From assembly GCF_001890385.1 (NCBI RefSeq), contig NZ_CP018221.1, forward strand, positions 2,777,501-2,841,500: a DNA stretch of 64,000 bases. Reading direction: 5' to 3'. The position numbers and the translations under genes were made by a program. Of the stretch, positions 47,442-56,769 are shown piece by piece. The notes beneath the pieces are model-generated. The model saw only the letters and a program-made list of their open reading frames with translations. It made no database searches and had not been told where the DNA came from. Within the stretch, counting starts at the first letter, position 1; every line of letters starts with the position of its first letter. This stretch comes from Tardibacter chloracetimidivorans (GTDB lineage: Bacteria; Pseudomonadota; Alphaproteobacteria; Sphingomonadales; Sphingomonadaceae).

Positions 47442-47452
47442 AGGGGCATAAA

Positions 47453-47472
47453 TTTCCACTGAGAAGTGACCC
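47453..47472 (+). repeat. IS21 inner transposase-binding repeat, left
   Basis: TTTCCACTGAGAAGTGACCC is related to the inverted copy at 49852-49871, sharing GAGAAGTGACCC in full. Inner repeats of this kind are the second MuA-like binding site of IS21 ends. Confidence 0.75.
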
Positions 47473-47525
47473 ATGTTCTGACCTTCCCCCTGGCTGATGC
47501 GTCGGGGGACATTGGAGTGATCGAC

Positions 47526-49046
47526 ATGGCGTTACTGAGCGTAATCCGGCGCTGGCATTTTCGTGAGGGGATGCCGATCCGGGAGATTGAGCGACGGACC
47601 GGACTGTCGCGCAACACGATCCGCAAGTACCTTCGGGCGGGCACGGTTGAGCCCAGGTTCAAGGTTCCCGAACGGCCAAGCAAGCTGGACCCGTTCGCAG
47701 GGAAGCTGGCGGGTTGGCTGCGGATCGAGGCTGGTCGCTCGCGCAAGCAGCGGCGCACGGTCAAGCAGCTGCACGCCGATCTCGTCGCCCTGGGCTTCGA
47801 TGGCTCCTACGGACGTGTTGCGGCCTTTGCGCGCAGTTGGAAGGCCGACCGCCAGCGTGATGCCCAGACCAGCGGGCGCGGGACCTTCGTGCCGCTGGTG
47901 TTTCAGCCTGGCGAAGCGTTCCAGTTCGACTGGAGCGAGGATTGGGCGATCATTGCCGGCAAGCAGACCAAGCTACAGGTGGCGCACACCAAGCTGTCGC
48001 ACAGCCGGGCGTTCATCGTCAGGGCCTATCTGCTCCAGACCCACGAGATGCTGTTCGATGCGCTGACGCAGGCGTTCCGGGTGCTGGGCGGTGTGCCGCA
48101 GCGCGGGATCTTTGATAACATGAAGACCGCGGTTGATCGGATCGGCAGTGGCAAGGCACGGCAGGTCAACGCCCGGTTCGCGGCGCTGGCCAGCCATTAC
48201 CTGTTCGAGCCCGAGTTCTGTAACCCGGCCTCGGGGTGGGAGAAGGGGCAGGTCGAGAAGAACGTCCAGGATGCCCGTCGCCGGCTGTGGCAGCCGATAC
48301 CCAGCTTTGCGGATATCGATGCGCTCAATGCCTGGCTCGAGGAGCAATGCATCGCCCAGTGGAGCCATATCCCCCACGGCGCGCTACCCGGCAGCATCGC
48401 CGATATGCATGCCGCGGAGGTCGCCAGCCTGATGCCGCTGGGGCGGCCCTTCGACGGCTTCGTCGAGCATACCAAGCGGGTATCGCCGACCTGCCTCGTA
48501 AACTTCGAGCGCAACCGGTACTCAGTGCCGGCCTCCTTCGCCAACCGCCCGGTGAGTCTGCGAGTTTATCCGGACCGTATCGTCATCGCCGCCGAGGGGC
48601 GGATCCTGTGCGAGCATGGGCGGATCATCGCCCGCTCACATCATCTGCCGGGACGGATCGTCTATGACTGGCGGCACTATCTGGCGGTGATCCAGCGTAA
48701 GCCCGGTGCTTTGCGCAACGGCGCGCCGTTTACCGAGATGCCCGATGCGTTCCGCCAGTTGCAGGGGCATCTTCTCAAGCGCCCGGGCGGCGATAGGGAG
48801 ATGGTCGAGATACTCTCGCTTGTGCTGCACCACGACGAACAGGCGGTGTTGGGCGCCGTCGAGCTGGCGCTGGAGGGCGGTGTTCCGACCAAGATCCACG
48901 TGCTCAACATCCTGCATCGGCTGACCGATGGCAAGGCGCCGCCAGCATCACCGATCGATGCGCCGCAAGCCCTGCGCCTTGCCCAGGAACCGCTCGCCGA
49001 CGTCGGCCGCTATGATAACCTGCGGGAGCTGCGCCGTGCGTCATGA
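47526..49046 (+). CDS. istA: IS21 family transposase IstA
   Basis: This DDE transposase has 506 residues from ATG 47526 (an earlier GTG at 47466 is possible). N-terminal helix-turn-helix ([22 protein letters not shown] shown in part, then [12 protein letters not shown]) and the rve integrase core with [31 protein letters not shown] and [20 protein letters not shown] supply the DDE residues. It ends with the C-terminal beta region. The 3' end overlaps istB by 11 bases. It appears intact. Confidence 0.93.
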   Translation: MALLSVIRRWHFREGMPIREIERRTGLSRNTIRKYLRAGTVEPRFKVPERPSKLDPFAGKLAGWLRIEAGRSRKQRRTVKQLHADLVALGFDGSYGRVAAFARSWKADRQRDAQTSGRGTFVPLVFQPGEAFQFDWSEDWAIIAGKQTKLQVAHTKLSHSRAFIVRAYLLQTHEMLFDALTQAFRVLGGVPQRGIFDNMKTAVDRIGSGKARQVNARFAALASHYLFEPEFCNPASGWEKGQVEKNVQDARRRLWQPIPSFADIDALNAWLEEQCIAQWSHIPHGALPGSIADMHAAEVASLMPLGRPFDGFVEHTKRVSPTCLVNFERNRYSVPASFANRPVSLRVYPDRIVIAAEGRILCEHGRIIARSHHLPGRIVYDWRHYLAVIQRKPGALRNGAPFTEMPDAFRQLQGHLLKRPGGDREMVEILSLVLHHDEQAVLGAVELALEGGVPTKIHVLNILHRLTDGKAPPASPIDAPQALRLAQEPLADVGRYDNLRELRRAS

Positions 49047-49815
49047 TCCCGCCAGCGCTGCCGTCGAGGTCATGCTGCGCGGTCTCAAGATGTACGGCAT
49101 GGCCCAGGCAGTGAGCGATCTCATCGCCCAGGGCGCCCCGGCCTTCGATGACGCCGTGCCGATCCTCTCCCAGCTGCTCAAGGCCGAGATGGCGGAACGC
49201 GAAGTGCGATCCATCGCCTATCAGATCAAGGCGGCCCGGTTCCCGGCCTACAAGGACCTCGCCGGGTTCGACTTTGCTTCCAGCGAGGTCAATGAAGCCC
49301 TGGTCCGCCAGCTCCATCGCGGCGAGTTCATCGACGGCGCCGATAATGTCGTGCTGATCGGCGGCCCCGGCACGGGCAAGACCCACATGGCCACCGCGCT
49401 CGGTATCCAGGCCGTGGAACACCACCGCAGGAAGGCCCGGTTCTTCTCCACCGTCGACCTGGTCAACATGCTCGAACAGGAAAAGGCCATGAACAAGGCT
49501 GGCCAGCTTGCCGAGCGCCTGCTGCGCCTCGACCTCGTCATCCTCGATGAGCTTGGATACCTGCCGTTCAGCCCGTCAGGCGGCGCCCTGCTGTTCCACT
49601 TGCTCTCCAAGCTCTACGAGCAGACCAGCGTGATCATCACCACCAACCTCAGCTTCAGCGAATGGGCTGGCGTGTTCGGCGATGCCAAGATGACCACCGC
49701 GCTGCTCGACCGGCTCACCCACCACTGCCACATCCTGGAAACCGGCAACGACAGCTTCCGGTTCAGGGCGAGTTCTGCCGCACCCAAAACCAGAAAGGAA
49801 AAATCACCAGCTTGA
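49036..49815 (+). CDS. istB: IS21 helper ATPase IstB
   Basis: This 259-residue AAA+ ATPase selects targets for IstA. It has Walker [13 protein letters not shown], Walker [13 protein letters not shown] and the sensor region [21 protein letters not shown] 49036 gives [20 protein letters not shown], the normal IstB N-terminus, and overlaps istA. It appears intact, so the element may still be active. Confidence 0.93.
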   Translation: MRHDPASAAVEVMLRGLKMYGMAQAVSDLIAQGAPAFDDAVPILSQLLKAEMAEREVRSIAYQIKAARFPAYKDLAGFDFASSEVNEALVRQLHRGEFIDGADNVVLIGGPGTGKTHMATALGIQAVEHHRRKARFFSTVDLVNMLEQEKAMNKAGQLAERLLRLDLVILDELGYLPFSPSGGALLFHLLSKLYEQTSVIITTNLSFSEWAGVFGDAKMTTALLDRLTHHCHILETGNDSFRFRASSAAPKTRKEKSPA

Positions 49816-49851
49816 CCCACATCCCGCAACGCGGGAGACACACATCCACCA

Positions 49852-49871
49852 GGGTCACTTCTCGATGAAAA
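49852..49871 (-). repeat. IS21 inner transposase-binding repeat, right
   Basis: Read on the minus strand, this is TTTTCATCGAGAAGTGACCC, matching the left inner site at GAGAAGTGACCC and partly before it. Confidence 0.7.
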
Positions 49872-49872
49872 T

Positions 49873-49901
49873 CCCGGGTCAACTCTCAACGGAAATCAAC
49901 A
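49873..49901 (-). repeat. IS21 right terminal inverted repeat
   Basis: The 29 bases ending in CAACA are the exact inverse of the left end. The trbE reading frame begins two bases after it. Confidence 0.93.
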
Positions 49902-49902
49902 A

Positions 49903-51174
49903 CCGCCGATCTCGACGCTCAATCTCGCCCACATGATTCCGCTGTCGGCGGTGTGGGCGGGGCCGGAGCGGGACGAGCATTTCGGGCAACCCCCCTTGCT
50001 TTATGGCAGGACCGAAGGCTCGACCCCGTTCCGGTTTTCCCTTCATGTCGGCGATGTCGGTCACACGCTCGTCGTCGGACCGACGGGCGCCGGCAAATCC
50101 GTGCTCCTGGCGCTGATGGCGCTCCAGTTCCGGCGCTATCCCAACTCACAGGTTTTCGCCTTCGACTTCGGGGGAAGCATCCGAGCCGCGGCGCTCGCGA
50201 TGGGCGGTGACTGGCACGATCTCGGCGGCGGTTTGACCGAGGGCGTGGCCGACAGCGTGTCGCTGCAACCGCTCTCCGGCATCCACCACGTGCCGGAACG
50301 CGCGTGGGCGGCGGATTGGATCGTCGCCATCCTGCAGCGCGAGGGCGTGACGATCGAGCCGGAGGTGAAGGAATACATCTGGACTGCGCTGACCTCGCTG
50401 GCGAGCGCGCCCGTCGGCGAACGCACGCTCACCGGACTGGCCGTCCTCCTTCAATCGAACGATCTCAAACAGGCGCTCCGGCCCTATTGCGTCGGCGGCG
50501 CCTGTGGCCGGCTGCTCGACGCCGAGAACGAGCATCTTGGCGAAGCCTCTGTGCAGGCGTTCGAGACCGAGGGCCTGATTGGCACCGGCGCCGCACCGGC
50601 CGTGCTCGCCTATCTCTTCCACCGCATCGAGGACCGCCTTGACGGCAGCCCCACGCTGCTCATCGTCGATGAAGGCTGGCTGGCGCTCGACGACGAGGAT
50701 TTCGCTGGTCAGCTCCGCGAGTGGCTGAAGACACTGCGCAAGAAGAACGCCTCCGTCGTCTTCGCCACCCAATCGCTTTCCGACATCGACAGCTCGGCGA
50801 TCGCGCCCGCCATTGTCGAAAGCTGCCAGACCCGGCTGCTGCTGCCGAACGAGCGCGCGATCGAGCCGCAGATCACCGCGATCTACCGTCGCTTCGGACT
50901 CAACGACCGCCAGATCGAGATCCTCGCCCGCGCGATGCCGAAGCGCGACTACTACTGCCAATCCCGGCGGGGCAACCGGCTCTTCGAGCTCGGTCTGTCC
51001 GAGGTGGCGCTGGCGCTGTGCGCCGCTTCCTCGAAGACCGATCAAGCCGCCATCGAACGCGTCATCGCCGAACATGGACGCGAGGGCTTTCTGCCGGCCT
51101 GGCTGCGGCTGCGTGGCGTCGCCTGGGCCGCCGACCTCATCCCCAACCTTAACAACCTGGAGACACAGCCATGA
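49903..51174 (+). pseudogene. trbE: conjugal transfer ATPase TrbE (VirB4-like), N-terminus deleted
   Basis: Only 423 C-terminal codons of a gene normally over 800 codons long are present. The frame enters directly from the IS at PPISTLNLAHM and continues MIPLSAVWAGPERD. It retains the complete ATPase domain: Walker A VGPTGAGKS, Walker B TLLIVDEGWLAL, and the motif VFATQSLSDI. The missing N-terminal half contains the part that contacts the inner-membrane complex, so the protein is not expected to work. An ATG at 49933 could initiate the remnant. It overlaps trbJ by four bases. Confidence 0.9.
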
Positions 51175-51932
51175 TCTTCCGTCGCTCACGCGCGGCGCTT
51201 CTTGCCGCGTCGATCCTTTCCATTCCCGTGGCGATGTCGCCCGTGATGGTCCAGCCGGCGTCCGCGCAATGGATCGTCTACGATCCAACGAACTACGTGC
51301 AGAATGTGCTCTCAGCGGCTCGCGCGCTGGAGCAGATCAACAACCAGATCAGCTCGCTTCAGAACGAAGCGACGATGCTGATCAACCAGGCGCGCAACCT
51401 CGCAAGCCTGCCTTACTCCTCGCTTCAACGCCTGCAGCAGTCCGTGCAGCGGACGCAACAGCTCCTCGGCCAGACGCAGCGCATCGCCTACGACGTCCAG
51501 CAAATCGACCAGGCGTTCACATCGACTTACGGCAATGCGTCGATGTCGGCGTCCGACCAGCAGCTCGTCGCGCAAGCGCGCGAGCGCTGGCAGAACACGG
51601 TCGGCGGCTTGCAGGACGCCATGCGGGTGCAGGCCGGCGTCGTCGGCAACATCGATACCAACCGCGCCGAGATGTCGGCGCTCATCGGCCAAAGCCAGGG
51701 CGCGACCGGCGCCTTGCAGGCGGCGCAGGCCGGCAATCAGCTCCTCGCGCTCCAGGCCCAGCAGCTCGCCGATCTCACGGCCGTCGTCGCTGCGAACGGA
51801 CGGGCCCAGGCGCTGACCGAAGCCGAGCGCGCGGCGGCTGCCGAGCAGGGTCGCGAGCAGCGCCGCCGCTTCCTGACCCCCGGCAGCGGCTATCAGCCCG
51901 GCAACGCCCGCATGTTCCCGAATGGCAACTAA
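51171..51932 (+). CDS. trbJ: P-type conjugative transfer protein TrbJ
   Basis: This 253-residue VirB5-like minor pilus component has a signal peptide (about 1-34, ending PASAQ) and a mature start QWIVYDPTNYVQN. Long amphipathic helices follow, with NNQISSLQNEATMLINQARN and the late LLALQAQQLADLTAV. It lies in the standard trb order after trbE. The ATGA overlap couples it to the trbE remnant. Confidence 0.92.
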   Translation: MIFRRSRAALLAASILSIPVAMSPVMVQPASAQWIVYDPTNYVQNVLSAARALEQINNQISSLQNEATMLINQARNLASLPYSSLQRLQQSVQRTQQLLGQTQRIAYDVQQIDQAFTSTYGNASMSASDQQLVAQARERWQNTVGGLQDAMRVQAGVVGNIDTNRAEMSALIGQSQGATGALQAAQAGNQLLALQAQQLADLTAVVAANGRAQALTEAERAAAAEQGREQRRRFLTPGSGYQPGNARMFPNGN

Positions 51933-51954
51933 GGCCCCTCGCGAGGATCAGGTC

Positions 51955-52251
51955 ATGGACGGCAAGCTCCTGGCGCGCCTCGGCGCCGTCGTCTTCGTCG
52001 CCGTCGCCATCACCGCGACGGCGATCGAGATGACCCGGAACGAGGAACAACCGCACGGCCAAGCGTCACGGCCAAGCGAAGACGCGCCGACGGATCCTCT
52101 GCGCGAGGCGCAGCGGCGGTGCCAACTGCTTGGCGAGGCCGCCGCGCGCGATGCCGAATGCCTGCGCACCTGGGCCGAAACCCGCGACCGATTCCTCGGC
52201 ATTACGCCCGCACCAGCGCGGACATCGCCGCAGCATGACGACGGGCGGTGA
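51955..52251 (+). CDS. putative entry-exclusion protein TrbK-alt
   Basis: This 98-residue protein has one N-terminal transmembrane helix (LLARLGAVVFVAVAITATAI) and a C-terminal part containing paired Cys (RRCQLLGEAAARDAEC). It sits between trbJ and trbL, the usual place of TrbK/TrbK-alt entry-exclusion proteins, which prevent redundant conjugation. The ATG at 51922 overlaps trbJ; 51955 fits the family start and has AGGATCAGG ahead. Confidence 0.75.
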   Translation: MDGKLLARLGAVVFVAVAITATAIEMTRNEEQPHGQASRPSEDAPTDPLREAQRRCQLLGEAAARDAECLRTWAETRDRFLGITPAPARTSPQHDDGR

Positions 52252-52254
52252 TCC

Positions 52255-53607
52255 ATGGGCGGCACCGGCGTCATCGACCAATTCCTGGAGGTCTTCACCC
52301 GCTATATCGATAGCGGCTTTGGCCTGCTCGGCGGCGAGGTGGCGTTCATCGCCACGACGCTGATCGTCATCGACGTGACCTTGGCCGCACTGTTTTGGAG
52401 TTGGGGCGCCGACGACGACATCATGGCGCGCCTGGTCAAGAAGACGCTGTTCGTCGGCGTCTTCGCCTACATCATCGGCAACTGGAATAGCCTCGCGCGC
52501 ATCGTGTTCGAGAGCTTCGCGGGGCTGGGCCTGAAAGCGTCAGGCACCGGATTCACCGTCGAAGATCTCATGCGCCCCGGCCGCGTTGCGCAGACTGGCC
52601 TCGATGCCGGCCGACCGCTGCTCGATTCGATCTCCAACCTGATGGGCTGGATCGCCTTCTTCGAGAACTTCATCCAGATCGCCTGCCTGCTGTTCGCCTG
52701 GGCCCTGGTGCTGCTTGCCTTCTTCATTCTCGCCATCCAGCTCTTCGTCACTCTGATCGAGTTCAAACTGACGACGCTTGCCGGCTTCGTGCTGATCCCC
52801 TTCGGCCTGTTCGGCAAATCCGCGTTCATGGCCGAACGCGTCCTCGGCAACGTCATCTCGAGCGGCATCAAGGTGCTGGTCCTCGCCGTCATCATCGGCA
52901 TCGGCTCAACCTTGTTCTCCCAGTTCACCGCCGGTTTCGCTGGCCAGACGCCGACGATCGACCAGGCCATGGCGATCGTGCTCGCCGCGCTGTCACTGCT
53001 CGGACTCGGCATCTTCGGTCCTGGCATCGCCAACGGCCTCGTCTCCGGCGGTCCGCAGCTGGGCGCGGGCGCCGCGGTCGGAACCGGACTCGCGGCGGGC
53101 GGGGCTCTGGTCGCGGCCGGCGCGGCGGGCGGAATGGCCCTGCGCGGCGGCGGCGCCGCTCTTTCCGGAACCGCTGCGGCCGCGCGCGGTGGCGCGGCGA
53201 TGGCAGGTGGCGCTTCGACGGCCTACAGCCTCGGCGCCGCTGGCCAGTCGGGCGCGTCTGCCGTCGGGTCTGGACTCAGTGGCGTTGCTCGCGCCGCTGG
53301 CGCGGCCGCCACGTCACCCCTGCGTCGCGCGGCCTCCCAGGCAGCAGACAGCATGAAGTCGAGCTTCTCCGAGGGCGCCAAATCCGCGTTCGCGGCCACC
53401 GGCGGCACGTCGACCATGGGCACGATCGGTGGAAGCGCGGCCGAGGCTGCGTCACCCGTTGCGGCTGACGGACCGCCGGCCTGGGCCCAGCGCATGAAGC
53501 GCTCACAAGCCCTGAGCCACGGTGTGACGGCCGCCGCCCACGCCGTTCGCAGCGGCGACAGCCATGGCGGCGGCTCCTCCATCAACCTCTCCCAAGGCGA
53601 TCGCTGA
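52255..53607 (+). CDS. trbL: P-type conjugative transfer protein TrbL
   Basis: This 450-residue VirB6-like inner-membrane channel component has about six to seven transmembrane helices within residues 20-290, with GVIDQFLEVFTRYIDSGFGLL and LVKKTLFVGVFAYIIGNWN at the N-terminus. A long Gly/Ala/Ser-rich cytoplasmic tail (about 295-450) follows, as in other TrbL proteins. It overlaps the next gene by one base. Confidence 0.92.
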   Translation: MGGTGVIDQFLEVFTRYIDSGFGLLGGEVAFIATTLIVIDVTLAALFWSWGADDDIMARLVKKTLFVGVFAYIIGNWNSLARIVFESFAGLGLKASGTGFTVEDLMRPGRVAQTGLDAGRPLLDSISNLMGWIAFFENFIQIACLLFAWALVLLAFFILAIQLFVTLIEFKLTTLAGFVLIPFGLFGKSAFMAERVLGNVISSGIKVLVLAVIIGIGSTLFSQFTAGFAGQTPTIDQAMAIVLAALSLLGLGIFGPGIANGLVSGGPQLGAGAAVGTGLAAGGALVAAGAAGGMALRGGGAALSGTAAAARGGAAMAGGASTAYSLGAAGQSGASAVGSGLSGVARAAGAAATSPLRRAASQAADSMKSSFSEGAKSAFAATGGTSTMGTIGGSAAEAASPVAADGPPAWAQRMKRSQALSHGVTAAAHAVRSGDSHGGGSSINLSQGDR

Positions 53608-54290
53608 TGTTCAAAAGACCTTCTACTCACTACGGCAAAGCACCAGAACCCGAGACGCCATATCAGCGCGCCGCTCAGGTCTGGGACGAGCGTATCGGCG
53701 CCGCGCGCGTCCAGGCGAAGAATTGGCGGCTCATGGCCTTCGGTTCTTTGGTCCTGTCCGCCAGCTTTGCGGCGGCGCTGGTCTGGCAATCGGCCCGCGG
53801 CACGATCGTGCCATGGGTTGTGCAGGTCGACCGGCTCGGCCAGGCGCAGGCGGTGGCGCCAGCGGTCGCCGACTATCGTCCGACCGATCCCCAGATCGCC
53901 TTTCATCTCGCACGCTTCATCGAGCAGGTGCGCTCGATTCCGTCCGACGCCATCATCGTTCGGCAGAACTGGCTGCGCGCCTACGATTTCACGACGGATC
54001 GCGGCGCCATGGCGCTCAACGACTACGCGCGATCGAACGACCCCTTCACCAAGGTCGGCCGGCAGCAGGTCGCCGTCGACGTCTCCAGCGTCATCCGGGC
54101 TTCGCCCAACAGCTTCCGCGTCGCATGGGCCGAACGCCGGTACGAGAATGGCCAGCTCGCCGAGACGACCCGCTGGACCGCCATCCTCACCATCGTCGTG
54201 CAGGTGCCCCGCAACGCCGACCGGCTGCGCGCCAACCCGCTCGGAATCTACGTCAACGCCATCAACTGGTCACGGGAGCTTGGGCAATGA
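53607..54290 (+). CDS. trbF: conjugal transfer protein TrbF (VirB8-like)
   Basis: This 227-residue protein has a short cytoplasmic N-terminus, one transmembrane helix (LMAFGSLVLSASFAAALVW) and a periplasmic NTF2-like domain containing WVVQVDRLGQAQAV and VAWAERRYENGQLAETTRW. VirB8/TrbF scaffolds the core of the secretion channel. It overlaps trbG by four bases. Confidence 0.93.
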   Translation: MFKRPSTHYGKAPEPETPYQRAAQVWDERIGAARVQAKNWRLMAFGSLVLSASFAAALVWQSARGTIVPWVVQVDRLGQAQAVAPAVADYRPTDPQIAFHLARFIEQVRSIPSDAIIVRQNWLRAYDFTTDRGAMALNDYARSNDPFTKVGRQQVAVDVSSVIRASPNSFRVAWAERRYENGQLAETTRWTAILTIVVQVPRNADRLRANPLGIYVNAINWSRELGQ

Positions 54291-55309
54291 AACCGTCTTT
54301 CCGTAAAGCCGGCGACCCGGCTTTCCGCACTTCCACACTTGCGATTTTGCTCTGCACGTCGGCGCTCGCCGGCTGCGCCACGGCGAACAGGCCGCCGGAG
54401 ATCTCCTACGACAACGCCGTCCCTGCGGCGCTAAGCGCTGATCCTCCGGCGCCCGTGCGCGTGGTCGAAATCCCGAGGCCGCTCCCACTGCCCGGGCAAC
54501 TGCAGCCCGTTGAATCGACGCGCCGACCGCCGGAGCCGGCCGAGCCCACAGCGCGCGTCAACCAGGCCAATGCCGCCGCGCGCGTTCAGCCCGTCCGCGA
54601 CGGCTTCATCAACGCCATGCAGGTTTATCCCTATACGGGCGGCGCGCTCTATCAGGTTTACACCGCCGTCGGCCAGATCACCGACATCGCCCTCCAGCCG
54701 GGCGAACAATTGGTCGGCTCCGGCCCGGTCGCCGCTGGCGACACCGTGCGGTGGATCATCGGCGACACGGTGAGCGGTTCGGGCGCCACCCAACAAGTCC
54801 ACATCCTGGTCAAGCCGACCCGCGCCGACTTGATGACGAATCTCATCATCAACACCAATCTGCGCACCTATCACATGGAGCTGCGCTCGACCGAACGCAC
54901 CTATATGGCTTCGGTGTCCTGGCAGTATCCGCAGGATCAGCTCATCGCGCTGCGCCGCCAGAACGCGCAGGCCGAGGCCAGCAGTCCCGTCGCCACCGGC
55001 GTCGACCTCGCCAACATCAATTTCCGCTATGCCATCGAAGGCGATCGTGCGCCGTGGCGGCCACTGCGCGCCTACGATGATGGACGCCAGGTCTTCATCG
55101 AGTTTCCGCGTGGCATCGGTCAGGGCGAGATGCCGCCGCTGTTTGTGGTCGGTCCGGAGGGCAACACCTCCGAGCTCGTGAACTACCGCGTCCGTGCCAA
55201 CTACATGATCGTCGACCGGCTGTTCGCGGCCGCGGAGCTGCGTTTCGGCGCTGGCGACCGCCAGAAGCGCGTCCGGATCGTCCGCACCGATGGGAGGCCG
55301 GCGTCGTGA
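54287..55309 (+). CDS. trbG: P-type conjugative transfer protein TrbG (VirB9-like)
   Basis: This 340-residue outer-membrane-core component has a lipoprotein-type signal (LCTSALAGCATANRP) and a Pro-rich linker (about 40-90). The VirB9 domain contains VYPYTGGALYQVYTAVGQITDI, quoted in part, and ALQPGEQLVGSG. It ends with FAAAELRFGAGDRQKRVRI. The start ATG 54287 overlaps the trbF stop, and its last bases overlap trbI (GTGA). Confidence 0.93.
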   Translation: MKPSFRKAGDPAFRTSTLAILLCTSALAGCATANRPPEISYDNAVPAALSADPPAPVRVVEIPRPLPLPGQLQPVESTRRPPEPAEPTARVNQANAAARVQPVRDGFINAMQVYPYTGGALYQVYTAVGQITDIALQPGEQLVGSGPVAAGDTVRWIIGDTVSGSGATQQVHILVKPTRADLMTNLIINTNLRTYHMELRSTERTYMASVSWQYPQDQLIALRRQNAQAEASSPVATGVDLANINFRYAIEGDRAPWRPLRAYDDGRQVFIEFPRGIGQGEMPPLFVVGPEGNTSELVNYRVRANYMIVDRLFAAAELRFGAGDRQKRVRIVRTDGRPAS

Positions 55310-56505
55310 GCGAGCCAGAACCCCGGAAAGAAGAAGACGAGGCGCCGCTGACCGGGTCGGCGGACGACGCGGCCGCCCCGATGCGGCTGCGTGCGGAAGC
55401 GCCGCGTGTCACACGGCTCTCGCGAAAGGTGCTCGCCGGCATCGGACTCGTGGCGAGCGTCGGAATCGGCGCCGCGTTGATCTATGCGCTCCAGACCGGC
55501 GACGCGGGGAGGCCGGCGGACGAACTTTACTCGACCGATAATCGGTCGACCGCCGATGGCCTGGCCGGATTGCCGCGCGATTACAGCGGTGTTCCCCAAT
55601 TGGGTCCGCCGCTTCCGGGCGACCTCGGGCGACCCATTCTGGGCGCGCAAAATCGTGGCCAGCCATTGCCAAACCAGCCCGGCCTCAGCGCGGAGGAGCA
55701 ACGCCGGCTGCAGGAAATAGAGACCGCCCGCGTCAGTAGGCTGTTCAGCGGCGCCGAGAACAGGTCCATGGCCTCGACGGGCCCCGGCGCCGCGACGATC
55801 GCGCCGCCGCCCACTCCGGACCTCACCGGCCTCGGCCTCGCGCCGCCACCCGCCACCCCATCGGCCCAGGATCGACAGCTCGCATTTCTCAATGCGGCGG
55901 CCGATCGGCGCACCGTCGCACCCGATCGCGTCGCCGCACCGGCGTCGCCTTACATCCTTCAGGCAGGCGCCGTGATCGCGGCGGCGCTCATCACCGGCAT
56001 CCGCTCCGACCTACCCGGCCAGATCACCGCGCAGGTGACGGAGAACATCTATGACAGCCCAACGGGACGTATCCTCCTGGTGCCGCAAGGCACGCGGATC
56101 ATTGGCCAGTATGACAACAATGTTCAGTTCGGCCAAAGCCGCGTCCTCTTGGTCTGGAATCGTCTGATCTTCCCGAACGGACGCTCGATCGTTCTCGAGC
56201 GTCAGCCCGGCGCCGATGCCGAGGGCTATGCCGGCCTTCAGGATGGCGTCGACTATCACTGGTGGGAGCTGGCCAAGGCAGCGGGGCTTTCCACGCTGCT
56301 GAGCGTCGGCGCCGAACTCGCCGCCAACGACGATGACCGCTTGATTCAGGCCATCCGCAACGGCGGGCAGGACACTATCAACGATGCCGGCCAGCAGATC
56401 GTGCGCCGTCAGCTTAACGTCGCGCCGACGCTGACGATCCGGCCGGGCTTTCCCGTGCGCGTGATTGTCACCCGGGATTTGGTGCTCGAACCTTACGGAG
56501 GCTAG
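55306..56505 (+). CDS. trbI: conjugal transfer protein TrbI (VirB10-like)
   Basis: This 399-residue protein has a transmembrane helix at about 43-63 and a long Pro-rich periplasmic region (about 75-205). The C-terminal VirB10 barrel domain has SPYILQAGAVIAAALITGI, TENIYDSPTGRILLVPQGTR and GFPVRVIVTRDLVLEPYGG. It bridges inner and outer membranes of the channel. GTG 55306 is the start, overlapping trbG. Confidence 0.94.
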   Translation: MSEPEPRKEEDEAPLTGSADDAAAPMRLRAEAPRVTRLSRKVLAGIGLVASVGIGAALIYALQTGDAGRPADELYSTDNRSTADGLAGLPRDYSGVPQLGPPLPGDLGRPILGAQNRGQPLPNQPGLSAEEQRRLQEIETARVSRLFSGAENRSMASTGPGAATIAPPPTPDLTGLGLAPPPATPSAQDRQLAFLNAAADRRTVAPDRVAAPASPYILQAGAVIAAALITGIRSDLPGQITAQVTENIYDSPTGRILLVPQGTRIIGQYDNNVQFGQSRVLLVWNRLIFPNGRSIVLERQPGADAEGYAGLQDGVDYHWWELAKAAGLSTLLSVGAELAANDDDRLIQAIRNGGQDTINDAGQQIVRRQLNVAPTLTIRPGFPVRVIVTRDLVLEPYGG

Positions 56506-56508
56506 CCG

Positions 56509-56769
56509 ATGGCCAAGCTGAAGCTCGGGCCGCTCGAAGACGACAAGCCGGTGAAGATCTCGGTGGAACTGCCCGCCGCCCTTCACCGCGATCTCATCGC
56601 ATATGCAGAAATCCTTGGCCGAGAAAGCGGGCAAGCCGTCGAGCCCGCTAAGCTGATCGCACCAATGATTGAGCGTTTTATGGCGACGGATCGGGGATTC
56701 GCGAAGATGCGCCACGCGGCCCGTTCCCGTTCGCAACCGGCGGGAAGCGCTCCTCCAAGAGGCGAATGA
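56509..56769 (+). CDS. DUF2274 domain protein
   Basis: This 86-residue protein usually follows trbI in ICEs. It reads MAKLKLGPLEDDKPVKISVE and LPAALHRDLIAYAEILGRE, a pattern resembling a ribbon-helix-helix DNA-binding protein. It may regulate transfer genes (inference). Its last 92 bases overlap the 3' end of the convergent LysR gene. Confidence 0.85.
   Translation: MAKLKLGPLEDDKPVKISVELPAALHRDLIAYAEILGRESGQAVEPAKLIAPMIERFMATDRGFAKMRHAARSRSQPAGSAPPRGE

Larger units (their letters stand above)
47413..49901 (+). mobile_element. complete IS21-family insertion sequence
   Basis: The element is 2489 bp long, bounded by perfect 29-bp inverted repeats (47413-47441 and 49873-49901) that start with TG and end with CA. 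A second pair of related sites lies just inside each end (47453-47472 and 49852-49871), as expected for the multiple transposase-binding sites of IS21. It encodes istA and istB in order. The flanking bases AAGAA (left) and ACCGC (right) are not a target duplication, so at least one flank has been rearranged. To the right it abuts the middle of trbE. Confidence 0.93.

Noticed and set aside
47405..49909. A target-site duplication for the IS21 element
   Set aside because: Four to eight bases on both flanks were compared (TTCAAGAA and ACCGCCGA) and none repeat.
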